Assembly (NCBI GenBank): GCA_022747635.1
Contig: JAKTNV010000002.1
Location: forward strand, 109,147,869-109,211,868
Length of the DNA stretch: 64,000 bases
From: Hetaerina americana
Taxonomy: Eukaryota > Arthropoda > Insecta > Odonata > Calopterygidae
Direction: 5' to 3'
Every line of letters begins with the position of its first letter. The stretch's first letter is position 1. Under the pieces are notes generated by a model, which had not been told where the DNA came from, made no database searches, and worked only from the letters and a program-made list of their open reading frames with translations. A program made the position numbers and the translations under genes. Shown here one piece after another: positions 49,895 to 61,837 of the stretch.

Positions 49895-50327
49895 ACAGCT
49901 CCACCATCTCCTGTTACCTGAGCAGGCAAAATTAAGTGCGCATGCGTCTACATCTTCTAATTAGCAAAGAGGAGCAATACTTCACTTCTGAACGGAACCA
50001 CGAGACTTCGAATGTGCGCAACAAAAGAATTTTGGTACCACTGGAGACGGTTCCGCGTAGTAATGTTTATAAGATGTGCTCTCGAAAATTCTCGAAGGAC
50101 TTCGACAAAACCAATGATAGTGGCGGAAAACAATCTGGACTTAAGTTTTCGTCTAGTCAGTGTTTTGTTTACGCTTTTTCGTTTGGTTAAAATGGCCATT
50201 TATTTTAGTCCTCGCGAAAGCGCACAGAAGGCGGACGACGGAGAGGTAGATGGATTTCAAATATTTCTCACGGACTTAATTTATTAAGTGACAATTCAAT
50301 TACGGTTTGTGGTTAACATCAGTTTTT

Positions 50328-50607
50328 AAGGTGCTCTCCTGAGGGCGCGGGTTCAAATCCCGGCGGAGTTGAATATTTTTCAGAGGTATCTCGCTCCTTA
50401 CTTGAGGTGCTTTGTGGAGGGCACTTTGAGTGAGTACGCCGTCCGTTGGATGGGACGTTAAACTGCGGACCCCTTGGCACCTTTCGTAAAGAGTAGGCTA
50501 ATGCCGACGCCGGGTTTCTCTCCACCCTTCATCCTTTCCTATCCATCCCCTCTGGTGCAAATGACCTTAGCTGTCGGTCGCCTCCCCTGAAAACTACTAC
50601 TACTTAA
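50328..50607 (+). repeat. SINE-2, copy 5 (5'-truncated)
   Basis: Starts within the head (GGGCGCGGGTTCAAATCCCG), then the full body and tail CTACTACTACTTAA. Confidence 0.82.
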
Positions 50608-50744
50608 GGCGCTCTCCCTCACCTCTTCGAGCTGACAGATAAGTGGTTAAGAGGTTTTGTACTCGTAGTTGGGGCGGTGGAGAGCGACTTTAGTTGAAAA
50701 TAATCAATAAAACATATTACGATAAGTTAAATACTTTTAGTTTA

Positions 50745-51100
50745 AGTGTCGCCCCAACGTTGTATAGCATAAAGGTCATTTGATAAAGCCGCTGTGTCCT
50801 CAGTATCACGGATATTACGGTAAACCACTGCATCGTCGGCAACTAAACGTATCTTCATAGTGACTACGAAGTCAATATCGTTAACGTAAAGTAGGAATAA
50901 AAGAGGTCCGATGACAATTCCTTGGGCAACACCTGAAGTAACTTCTGCTGCATTTTAGCCTACTCCATCTATCACTACTCTTTGTACCCGGCCATCCAAA
51001 AAATCTTTAATCCAACCCCGGATAGTTTTATCTTTGCCACATGCTTCCAGCTTCGCGAGTAGTCCACTACGAGGTACTTGGCCGAAGGCTTTATAAAATA
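50745..51100 (-). mobile_element. Jockey/CR1-type LINE reverse transcriptase fragment
   Basis: The - strand encodes AFGQVPRSGLLAKLEACGKD, TIRGWIKDFLDGRVQRVVID, VAQGIVIGPLLFLLYVNDID and LVADDAVVYRNIRDT with one in-frame stop, corresponding to RT motifs around G-x-x-Q-G and the (mutated) A-D-D site. Inactive fragment. Confidence 0.82.
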
Positions 51101-51745
51101 TTAGACTAATAACCATAAATTAAGGATCGGGATGCCACTGAAACATCCTGTTACCATCAGGATACGAACCCATGTCCTGAAACTGGGGCTAAAGCCTTAA
51201 TGAAGTTAATGCTTTTTTTCATATTTTTCTGACAGTGGGAGTTTTTTTTACGCTTGTATGAATATTAAGGAGCCATAGATGTACACTGAGGCCAGGTGTT
51301 ATTGAACTTTATTGAACATTATGTCTATTGAACTGAGGGTAAACTTTACCCTTCGGTTATGACCAAAACTCAGTATTATGACTGCTAGTTAAGTTCAAAA
51401 TCGACCGTTAAAATTGTCAAGAAAACTGACGTTCCACGGTTATAATGATTGAATTCACTAAAGAGCAATCTTATTTGCCATAACATCAGATTTTTCTATA
51501 ATCTCCGAGTTTTTGTTCACATTAACCAGCGATTGGGTTCAACGAGACATTATAAAACTGGGCCTTAATCGTATTTTTCGGCGAACAGGTTAGTTGGAAA
51601 GTAATAATGTGTAACAGATTTACCGTATCGTAGCAATGCAATCATATATAACGAAATCATCATATTTTAGCGATTTAATCATGTTGTACATTAAGTTTTC
51701 AATAACCGGTGTCGACATATTACATTTTAATGAAGGACTCTTGAA

Positions 51746-52112
51746 TTCCAAGAAAATACGGGAAACGCCGCGACAATAACTTTTATCGGAGTCATCCGCT
51801 ATATGTGCATTACAATGCAATAATTTCAGAGCGTAAAAATCACTAACCTTGACAGAGGATTCGGACTCGAATCCTTCGATGTCCGGCCGAGTGCTTTAGC
51901 CAGTGAAGCTCTCCTTTCTTACAATTTTGGGGGCTTTAAATACCGTCCATACAATGTCACAGGCATTCGTAGTCATGCGCCGCAGCCCACGAGGTTAAAG
52001 CAAACTTTTACCACTATGGGTGTTTTACCTTTCACAAATTCCAAAAAACTGCGGAAGATGCCGCGACAGTAACTTTTAACGGAGTCATCCGCTACCCACA
52101 TATGTGCATTGT
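51746..52112 (-). repeat. SINE-1 copies with long tail extension
   Basis: A - strand copy 51746-51912 (AATTCCAAGAAAATACGGGA to the tRNA-like head) is followed by a shared extension (GGGGGCTTTAAATACCGTCC, CCACGAGGTTAAAGC) and the tail of a second copy at 52037-52112. The extension matches the one at 36778-36917, so the repeat unit is longer than the bare SINE. Confidence 0.72.
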
Positions 52113-52789
52113 GCCTGTGTTATTGTATACATTTTAATTTCAGAAATACCGGAACCATTCGGTTAGATTTACGCTTGTTTGTGGTGAGTGTAAACAATTG
52201 TTATCCAAACAATCCCGTAGATACCGGTGCGCAGGGCAGTTTTCCTCGGCACTACCGTACTAATAAAATTGGTATTTAAAGCAATTTAATAGCTACCGCC
52301 TCACACGCAAACAAATTAAATAAATGGGTTAGGACATCAATTTTTTCTTACCATCAGAATTTTTTACACTCAAAAATATTAAGGTGATTTTGGCGCCATC
52401 TTAATAAATCTATGCAATCTTATTTTCCGCCGAATTGATTCGTTAGAATATAGTATAGATTTCATCATAATTTGAATCGTAAGTTTTCACTATCCGGTCA
52501 CGACGTAACACATTATAACTATCAAATTTATTCGAAAAATCCGTCGTATATCATCTGCAGAAAGTGCATAGTTCTGCAATTCCAAAGAATATTAGCCAAG
52601 AGCAGCCAGCATAATATAAACACAACAAAGGCTATGTGGTTGTTGAGAAAGGGAAGAGCTAAATTAAATACGTAAAAATAGTAGTTCAGAAACTAGAGCA
52701 GGATGAAATCTTTACCTTCCTCTCAAGTATTTTGGACCAAAATGGTCAAAGTAGTAGGGACATAGTAAAAGACTACATTAGGCCAAGAG

Positions 52790-53215
52790 GCTTTCACAAG
52801 GAGGATGGAATTGATGACCAGAAAAAAAATTGTTAAAACTTGTAGGATTTTGTATGGCTTTTGGAATGTGGGTGTCAAGCAGGATGGAGAAGGTGAAACG
52901 GACCGAAAGAAAAACAAATGAGGAAGTGCTGGGTAGGGTGAAAGGGGACTGTTGGGAGAAATCCAAAGAAGGCAGGAAAAATATGGATGAAGGGCATATT
53001 TATTTGCAGTGGGATGTTGTAGACTGTGATGGGAGAACATTGGGAGTAGTACGAGGCACGTTGGACGGAATGAAAGAAGGAAATATGTATTCGAAATTGA
53101 AGAAGGGTTTATTGCAATATCGGATGTTAGGAGAGGCAAGTAAATGTACCGCTGTAGAGCCTATGTCCAACCATAAGCCACATTAAACAGTAGAATACCA
53201 ATAATAATGTCATCA
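52790..53215 (+). mobile_element. RTE-type LINE 3' fragment, copy 3
   Basis: An open frame 52830-53186 encodes FGMWVSSRMEKVKRTERKTN, EEVLGRVKGD, TLDGMKEGNMYSKLKKGLLQ, which is the RTE ORF2 C-terminus; the apparent 118-codon ORF is therefore not a host gene. Confidence 0.7.
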
Positions 53216-53471
53216 CATGACTAACTGAAAGGCTATTGTCTTCCCCATAGTGCCACATCTTTCTTGTTCAATAATGTTTTCAGTATATTCAAAATGTGAC
53301 AATATTATTTTTGAATATGCATTATAAAAATTCTAATAGTGCTGTTCTTTCGATTAGAATACAAAAAGCCACAACTGGAAAAGAAAATCAAACTTAAATG
53401 CCACAGAAGAAGGTTTATTTAAAAAAAAGTTTGTTGTCTCAGGCGTAACTTTGTGGAATTTGCATAACATA

Positions 53472-53556
53472 TTGAAATGTAATGAAATAATTGACTTTGT
53501 AATTCCACACACTTTGTGTGTAGAATTACAAAGTCAATTATTTCATTACATTTCAA
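53472..53556. repeat. near-perfect 85-nt palindrome
   Basis: The arms 53472-53505 and 53523-53556 are 34-nt perfect reverse complements (TTGAAATGTAATGAAATAAT... pairs with ...ATTATTTCATTACATTTCAA). The 17-nt centre can also partly pair (CACACA with TGTGTG). It would form a stable hairpin if transcribed. Confidence 0.85.
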
Positions 53557-54229
53557 ATTTATTTTAAAAGATTGGGAAAGAAAGTTCTCCAAAAACAAGA
53601 AATTACTACTGTGATATAATATGTGATCATTAGAGTATCTTTTCCGCGAGTACTTCGCTATCACAAAGTGAGGCATTAAGTGTTAAAAGTGGCAAGTATT
53701 TGAGAAATGGAACTTTGAGCAATTGTCCACGCATGGTAAAAATAAGTTCCATAAAATTTCGTGAATTTTGAAATCAATAATTAGTCCTTGTACGCACGAG
53801 TATCCTTCTTTTAAATTTATTTGGCAGTCTCCTCTATAATTTCCTTGTTTGGTAATTTTCTCAGGTATTCTGCATGAATTTGCAAATACATTATTCTATT
53901 CTTTTTTTATTTAGTAGTTATTTTAGTAATCTTTCAATACATTGTCTTGGATATGTGCCCTTTAGTATTTCACATTTAGGGACCACTGAGTTTTGTTCCG
54001 AAAATTTGTTTTTATGGTGTCTAGCTGTTTGATATTGTATCTAATAATCATTGGTTTAAAAGATGTTGATAATACTTTGAATTCTGTTTTTTTTTATATT
54101 TCTAAACATTCTTACACGATGGCTCTTTGCCAAATGGCAGAGTGAAAAGCACAAATTTGCAATATCATGCGTTGTTAATTCCTAAGAGCATGTGATGATA
54201 GAGAAAGTGATGTAAATTTTAAGTAATTC

Positions 54230-54580
54230 CCTTCAATTGATTGAATTGGCTTTTGGGAGGGAGGCTTTTGAGATGTGGGTGTGAAGAAGGAATGAAAAGA
54301 AAACAAACGAGGAAGTGCTAGGCATGGTGAGGATGAGAGAAGGGATTTTTGAGAGAAATCCCGAGGCAGAAAAGATGGATACACTGTGATTTGATTGGCG
54401 ATGGGATACTGAAGACTGTGATGGAGGGGAGGATGTTTGGAAGGGGAAGGAAAAGGATGATGGATGGAATGAAGGGAGGTAGAAAGGGGAATTGAAGAAA
54501 AGTTTAAGTTTAGTGTGCGGTCTCATTAGATCAAGCTAATAAATGATCAGACTAGATCGATCCAAAACTAACTTAGGTTC
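54230..54580 (+). mobile_element. RTE-type LINE 3' fragment, copy 4
   Basis: Same block again (GGAGGCTTTTGAGATGTGGG at 54257, then ERKKTNEEVLGMV-like coding and GGATGAAGGG-like end), ending in CAAAACTAACTTAGG. The long - strand ORFs here are its antisense. Confidence 0.6.
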
Positions 54581-55307
54581 CCATCATCTGGTAGTGATAG
54601 GAAACATTCGATCATTGATCAAGAGAATAGCAGGTGTAATAGTACCTGAATTTCTTAGGGATGGAAATTGACATGGGCAGGTAGAAAAGATGATTGAAGT
54701 GTGACGTACCGTGTGGCACTGGTAAATGTGCAACATTGCTAGGTCCTGACTCAAATTTCTGGACGCTATCCATTTGTTTGTAGCTCCTTGGCCATTTTGA
54801 GGCATTGTCGCTTTTTTCAGCCACAGAGGTTAAGAAATGATTTCACTTCCGTAGGAGTCATATCTGTCTCCTTCAGTATTTCCGAATTTTGCTCCCGTTT
54901 CAATGGTTATTAACACTTCAAGTGCGATAGACTGACACACACACACATGCGCATCAAGGGTGCAATATTTACCAGAGTCAGATAATGCACACATGAATTT
55001 CTAATACCCTGCGATGATATTTTTTGGCTGGCCCATGCTCCGAGGAATGCCATCACTACCCTTGCCTTCATCACCAGTACTGTATGAGCATTCACACTGT
55101 GCAAGTCATTTGACCCCTCCTTCACTTAAATATTTCAAGACTCGTTAGATAATTTTAAAAAAATATGCATCCGCCTGACTGAAAGGGCTATTACAATGTT
55201 TAAAATTAAACTGGCTGCGTGCAATATAGCACATGTGAATACAGCATATCATGTGCCTTGACGAGAATTAAATGAAAAGAATCATCCACTGCTCAAGTGA
55301 AATAATT

Positions 55308-56969
55308 TTTATTTATGTCAAACAAACATGAATATGTACTATGAGTTACATTACAAAAAATATCATCATTCATAAATATTTAAATACCATGCATACAGCA
55401 ATTTTGTGTCAGACAAGAGTAGAAAACCGCAAGCTCACCTCTTGGAACAAAAAAAAAAACCGATTACAATTAATCCCATGACTTGATTAATTTATGCACC
55501 TGGTGAGAGTCCCAAAAATAGCAGAAAGTTTTCTGTCCAACTTCAATTGAATCAGCTAATAAAATTTAATTGCATCACAAACTTAAAAGATAACTCCAGA
55601 ATTCAGAAAGTAAACAATAACCACAAGTGCTTTAGCAGCCAAGTCTCAAAGACACCAAGCATTCTAATGTCCTTCTGTATCCCTGGGAGGTCCAAAAGAG
55701 ACGGTGATCTTTTCATCAGAATGCACTTCCATAAAATTCTCAAAGTGCCAGAATTTCCTTCAAATGCCAAACACTAACAACTCTAATAACTTGTCCGCTG
55801 GACTTTTCTCAGGTTCTTAGAACACCAAGGAAAATAATTTGCAATTTTCACATGCAAAACAATTATGAATACTTTCACATGATAATAAACCATCCTTGGA
55901 CCATCTCTGAGTAGTTTTTTTATATACCAAGGTATACATATAAGTTTATCACTACTAATATTTTACTAACATATTCCAGAATACATATTAAATGACATTA
56001 CAATTTAAATTGCACAAAAATAGTATCGGATAGTATGGAGAAATATATCGCTGAGTTAATGTGTATTTTGAAGCAGTACCAAGAATTTCAATACAGTGCA
56101 TTGCAACACCAATAGTGATATTATTATTAATAATATTGTTAAAAGCAAGGCCTTAAAAGGTACGAGACACCTTTTCTTTCATTGGATTACATGCTCCATG
56201 AGGTTGCGTAAAAATGCTTCTTGATCTGTTTGGCCAAACAGACTCTCCAGTTTCAGCTTTGACAGTTTTTATTCAAGACTCCATTTATAAGTGTGTGTTA
56301 ACAAAAATGAGAAGAAAAATGCACAGAGTGAACACTCCACCTCGACGTTTAGAAAAGGAGCAATTACAGAAAAAGCATGATTTGCATCTACATCCTCTAC
56401 TCTCACACTTAAAAGCAGCTAATGCGAGGCTATGTAATTACATAAACAAATTGGAACTACTTGGAGGGACTTTAGTAGTAACATCACATTTTTTTTACCA
56501 CAAAGGATCCATGACAAGAGGAACATTGACATATTCAACAGTGATTATCCTGCCTCAAGCAAATTACTGTCACTTTAATCCCATGAGCAAATCTTATTCT
56601 TTTGCTTTTCCTGGGCACTCTTTCAAAAATCCAACAGTAACAAATTCCACGCAGTTTTCAAGGTCTTTGTGTCAAATTAAAAATATCATTTCCACATCCA
56701 ACAAAAACGATGGAAATTAATGAAGGAGGCTGAACACAATTAAGCAAAAAAAAAAAAAAAAGACTTTTACAGTGGAAACTACGATCTCCTTTGCTTGCAC
56801 CAATTCACTAAATTTACAGAGACAGAAAAACCTGCAAATTTTAAGTTTAACTTTTACGCATGGCATAAGAGGAAAAAAACATATTAGACTGCAGAAGACG
56901 GTGCCCAAGGTCACCCTTTGTTATTTTGCTTCAATCCTCTGTCATTGACCAAAAGAATCTCCATGGCAC
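55308..56969 (-). other. probable 3' UTR of the TPD52-like gene
   Basis: This AT-rich stretch follows the TPD52 stop codon on the - strand, shows no recognisable transposon and no convincing ORF, and contains AATAAA on that strand at 55313-55308. I infer a 3' UTR of up to 1.7 kb. Another polyadenylation site could be used. Confidence 0.35.
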
Positions 56970-59615
56970 TTATGGCATGGGCCTTACAACAATGGATCCA
57001 TCTTCATTTCCTTCGGGTATTGTGGGTGTGGTTGCCGAGGGTGGTGACAGGGCCCCAATGGATCCAGATCTCCTCACATCAGTCTCGCGTAGGGCTTCAT
57101 CAAAGCTCTGAGTTGAGTTGGAGCGAGATGTCCCCATCTTAGTCTGAAATTCAAATTACAGAAAGGGTTAGTTTCAGTTCTCCGGAATGAAATTCAACAA
57201 GAAATGAGTTCAACTCCAATTTCACACAGATCCGCACTTCATACAGAGAATAATCACATCGGGTACAATGAATTTTCAAATGGAATGCGTATAATATTCT
57301 CATGTTTCTTTCAATGAAAACTAGCATTTCTGGGGATTCATAGATAAAATCTGTATGCACCAAAGATTTCTGCATTTTTTTCATAGGATGCAGAATTTCA
57401 TTGGTCCTATAAACACTGATGAAATACCATAAGAACATTTTAATGGAAAATTCTGATGAATTAAATAAACTACATGAGGTCCTTAATTAAATACTTTTCC
57501 ATTTCTTGACCTAGGTTTCAATGAACACTAAGTAATACTAAATGCGTCGCATACGAAGGTGATCCGAAAAATTCACGGCCTGATGATGAAAATGATTATT
57601 TAAGTAATCACAAAAGTTTAATTTTTCAACAAGATTGCCATTAGCATTGAAACATTTCATCCAGCAGTGCTCAATTGTCATCATTCCATCTCTGTAGTGT
57701 CCTTCCAGAAGTGCTGCAAAGTACTACACATGGACCAGTGAGGAAACTTTTTAGTTTTTGAAGGGCTGAAAGTCCGAGGGAGTGAAAACCAGGGAATAGG
57801 GAGGATGTTCCAGTGCTTCACAATGCAAATCCCTTAAATTTTCTCATCACCAAGACACAATTTCGTGGGCAACTTCCAGATAGAAAACTGTTTTTTCCCT
57901 CTGCAAGCCTGGTCTGCTTTCATGAATTTTTGTGTCCCGTTACATTAAAACTGTTAGAATCGTAATCCCCATCTATTGTTTTACCCTTTCCAAGATAGTT
58001 AATCAAGAGAATTCCTTTCGCAACCCAAAAATCAGCCCCATGACCTTCCCCACCAATGTCTTCACCTTCTCTCCAGATCTTCCAACTGAATGGATTGTTC
58101 TTCGGATTCTGGTGTGTAATGATGAATCCATCTTTACATACATCATACATCGATGCAAAAAATCCCTTGCTTTCCCTCAAGTGCACCAAACACTGTTAGG
58201 AAAGTGTCATCCGAATGCATTTGAAATCCACAGTGAGCAAATGTGACACCCATCTTATGCAAAGCTTCGTCATGTGCAATTTCTCATGAAAATTGTAACC
58301 GACGCATTAATTTTGATACCCCTATAATATTACCAATTTCACAAACCTTCATACACTGCACTTTCAAAATCACGTCGTGCACTTTTGCAATGAGTTCCAG
58401 CAGGGGTTGCCTTTTCTGGGCATCTTTCACGTGGATTGCCTTGGGACGCCTTCATAGCCACATTTAAACTCAGCCACCCATTACTTGGAAAGGTGGAAAT
58501 TGAAGGAGAAGAGTCCCCAAACACATTTACAATCGTTGAATGAATTTCTGTCAGCATTAAACCTTCTTTCAACGAGGAATTTCCATCACTGCACAACACT
58601 CGATTTTCTCCACTTCCAACAACTCACACTCCATCCAAACGACTGCTGGCACACAATTTCACATGGTGTCCACTCACAGTTGGGCCAACATGAGAGAAAA
58701 AAATCAGGTGAGTAGTGATGCTGTCTATGGGTGAAGCCGAGAACTTTTCAGACAATCCTCAATCCAAAGCTAGGATCGAAAAATGAAAAAGCCTCTTGTG
58801 AATTTGACTGAGCGCATCACACTCGTAAAATGAAATAACACTAAATGATCCCTATCAGGATTGAGAGCATCCTGCCTTTTCTACTGCTACAATAACACGG
58901 AAAACTATTGCAAGTGCTAAGTAAGAATTTGAAAAATCAGAACCTGAGATCGCATTTCTAATGATTATTCTGAACACCTCACAAACTACTTGTGCTTTGA
59001 AACGAACTGAAGTCATTATTTTCCCCATCCCTCATGAAATAAAACAATGGTCAAGTCCATTTCACATTTTTCACACTAAATATTTTAAAAAATAAATGAG
59101 CATAAATGAACCCATTGTTTAATTAACTTATTCGACATGAGAAAGTTATAGGATACTCGTGAACCTTTAATTCAGGAAGAAGAGCTTCAAACGAAATAAA
59201 AAATTATTCAATGCAGTAGAGACAAGAAAATACTTGATAATTTTAGAAATTATTCTGTTATTATGACTTTTCACGCTGTAGGTAAACCAACCATACCACA
59301 CCAACTGAAATACTTTTTCACAAACACAAGGAACATCACGTTTTCCACTAAAAGGGTGCGTGGGCAGGATGACATGGCCTTACAGTCTGATCGGACATCA
59401 TTCATGCAGCATCCCAGAACATTTGCTGTATAAAAATGAAATATAAGATCACCTTGACATTTTCGTAAGCAGATCCAACGCGCTCTTCAAAGGATCTAAA
59501 TGAATCAGAATTCTTCAGCTGCCCAAGTTTGTTCGTAAGGTTGCTCCCAATTCCACCAAGGATTGAAGTAGTTTTCTCAGCTGTGGCTTTGATGGCTAGT
59601 TCTGTCTTCTGGTAT
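56970..59615 (-). CDS. TPD52 (tumour protein D52)-like, two 3'-terminal coding exons
   Basis: Two - strand exons are visible: 59615-59453 (starts with the last base of a split codon) and 57143-56970 (ends at TAA), with acceptors TTTTGTCTGCAG and TTTGAATTTCAG and donor AAG|GTGATC. The first encodes the signature of the TPD52 family, including KLGQLKNSDSFRSFEERVGS followed by AYENVK; the second continues TKMGTSRSNS, SFDEAL and a Pro/Ser/Thr-rich tail ending in RPMP. TPD52 proteins are cytosolic adaptors of membrane trafficking that oligomerise through an N-terminal coiled coil; that coiled coil must lie in upstream exons beyond the window or hidden in the region to the right. Only the C-terminal 111 or so residues are present here. 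A decayed mariner lies in the 2.3-kb intron. Confidence 0.9.
57553..58760 (-). mobile_element. degraded mariner-type transposon in the TPD52 intron
   Basis: Terminal sequences GATCCGAAAAATTCACGGCC (57561) and, on the other strand, GAGGATTGTCTGAAAAGTTC (58760) are imperfect inverted repeats of mariner type. Between them the - strand encodes broken transposase pieces: an N-terminal helix-turn-helix part (about 58600-58340, LKEGLMLTEIHSTIVNVFGD) and a catalytic part (58189-57920, DFWVAKGILLINYLGKGKTI). Several frameshifts and stops make it inactive. Confidence 0.75.
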
Positions 59616-60842
59616 CTGCAGACAAAAGAGAAAACTGATGCGGTGAATCAAAAATCTGACATCAATTTCAACACTAAACAGGCTGTAAGCTGCTGAACTT
59701 TACATCCCATCCATCCATACATTCTCCAACTCCACAAATAATGACTCGACTTTTACTAAGATTTTTCAAATTTAATTAATGAAATTTCCAATAGAGAAAC
59801 TCATAAAATTGCAGACATTTCCCGTCTCATATTAGGGTGCTGTGGTAATTTGTGGTAAAAAATTTCAATAAAATCATACAATATAAAAACAACAGATAAA
59901 AAATACAAGACACTTTAAACAGGAGAGGCACAAAAGTAATTTAGCTATAATGTTAAGTTCCCTGGGGGCACATATTATATATAATGCTAAGCATTACACT
60001 AAATTTGTACAACGTCTGATAATATTCCCATTTTTCTTTTAAGCTAAGGTTGTTAAGCCTCAAGAAACGTCAACAATTCTACATGAACAACAATTGTTAC
60101 GATAAAAAATTCTTATTTTCATTCTGGAAAATAAAATACTTTGTTCTTCCACAAAAGTTTCATAAAAATTTTATTAAGTAAGCCATATAGCTATTGAGAG
60201 ACTGCTCATCGCATCTGTCATTTTTAATCTTTTCATCGTATCAATTATTTTCCGAGTACTTAAAAGTGCAACCGTTTAAAAAAATTTACAATTAATAATT
60301 TTGGCTTTTAGTCGCATGCTTCATCTATGCAAGTGAAAGAATCAGCAGTTTAAATTGGACACGGACATAATAAATGAAAGTTGTTGGCTATCCTTTCAGA
60401 TGCTCATTCGGAGATTAATTTGGCCTTGCAATAATCCTTTGAATGCAGGATCCTCTCTCCACTCCCATTAAAATACACTATGGTGCATTAATTACTGCAC
60501 AGCACAATTTCAGAAAAAAACGGTAAATTACAAAATGTGATGAAAAATGTACTTTTGTTACGAAACAGAATTGTGTTTTTGTTATGGCCCAACCCTACAG
60601 AGTACATTTATTTTGTAGAAGTTTAAAGAGCTAGAATTATTTTGATATTTTCAACAAGAAGAGCTTCCACACAATATTTTGGGAACCATTTTAATAACAA
60701 TTATTCAAAAAATCAGGATATATCCTAATTGCTAATTATTAGTCATGTGTTTTCTATTTTAAGCATTGATAATTATTTTTAGAGTCATTCACCACCTCCA
60801 GAAATAAGTACAAATAACAAGAGTACAGCTTTCCCTTAGCAG
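59616..60842. other. TPD52 intron up to the LINE start
   Basis: AT-rich, no ORF. The LINE 5' end must lie in the last part, shortly before 60843; no further TPD52 exon was recognised here. Confidence 0.45.
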
Positions 60843-61837
60843 ATGGCAAGCCAAGTCGCCATCTTTTTCAAGATGGCGACTTCCGATAATAAGTGTGATA
60901 TTTGCTCCAAAAATATTCCCGAAAACCAGCTATATTTGGAATGTGGTTTTGGCTGTAAGTCATTTTTCCATTACGGATGTGTTGGTCTTACGGAATCAGT
61001 GGCGAATTCCATAGCCAACAACTCGCAATTACTCTATCGATGTGAAAAGTGTTTGTTTGGTCCATGTGACGCAATTAAAAAAATTGAGTGTAAACAAGAC
61101 GAAGTCCTACATATTGTGACAGATCTACAGGTCAATGTTTGAAATTAATAAATGACCAGTCAAAGGAAATCGCCATTCTAAAAACGAGTCCACTGAAAAC
61201 GCATGAGAAACCGAGGGAAATACCGGGTGACGTCAAGATATCGATCACCAACTCATTGGAAAGTGAGCGATCGCAACTTCCCGTGAAAACTGTGAAAGAG
61301 AAGAAAAGTAACATGGAACGGTTTAATTATTCACAAGTCGGAGCTACTGATAATAATACTAATAATAAAGAGCGTGCTCCTAAGGTGACGCTGCCGTACT
61401 CTTCCGTTGCTCGCAAAGGAAATGTACAGCCACCACCTGTGGAACCGCATACCACTGCATGCAACATGAGGAAAGAAGACGACGAGGGCTACACCATGGT
61501 CTCATATAAACGGAAACCTCGGCCAAAGCCAATTGTGGGGACGTCAAACTTGGACAGTGATTTAGTCGGGCTGCCGAAAATGGTCCACATACACGCTTGG
61601 CGATTCAAAGAAGACACGTCAATCGAAGCAGTTAAAAAGTATGTATCAAGTAAAATACCTGGCAAGTGCTTCGAGATCGAGCAGTTAAAGGTATCTAGAG
61701 GCACCTATACCTCTTTTCGTGTATCGGTCGGTGAAGACTTAAAAGATGTCGTGGAAAGTCCCGACTTTTGGCCGAAACATGTTTGTGTCAGTAGGTTTTT
61801 TTTTCTGAAGGCCCGCCTGACCTCCGCAAAGGGTTAG
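60843..61837 (+). mobile_element. LINE ORF1 with PHD-type zinc finger (one frameshift)
   Basis: ATG at 60843 opens a protein with a PHD-like Cys/His finger (C-x2-C, CGFGC, H-x2-C, C-x2-C; residues about 18-70) as found in ORF1 of CR1-like arthropod LINEs. The frame stops at 61142, but the coiled-coil-like continuation (KLINDQSKEIAIL) lies one frame over from 61139, so one base near 61137 looks inserted. The second part has a charged linker, then an RRM-like end domain (about 61570-61800) and stops at 61837. ORF2 overlaps in another frame just after a run of nine T at 61796-61804. The product would be the RNA-binding chaperone of the element. Confidence 0.8.

Noticed and set aside
52830..53186. 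118-codon + ORF as a host gene
   Set aside because: Its wording (FGMWVSSRMEKVK, NEEVLG) is that of an RTE ORF2 C-terminus repeated elsewhere in the window.
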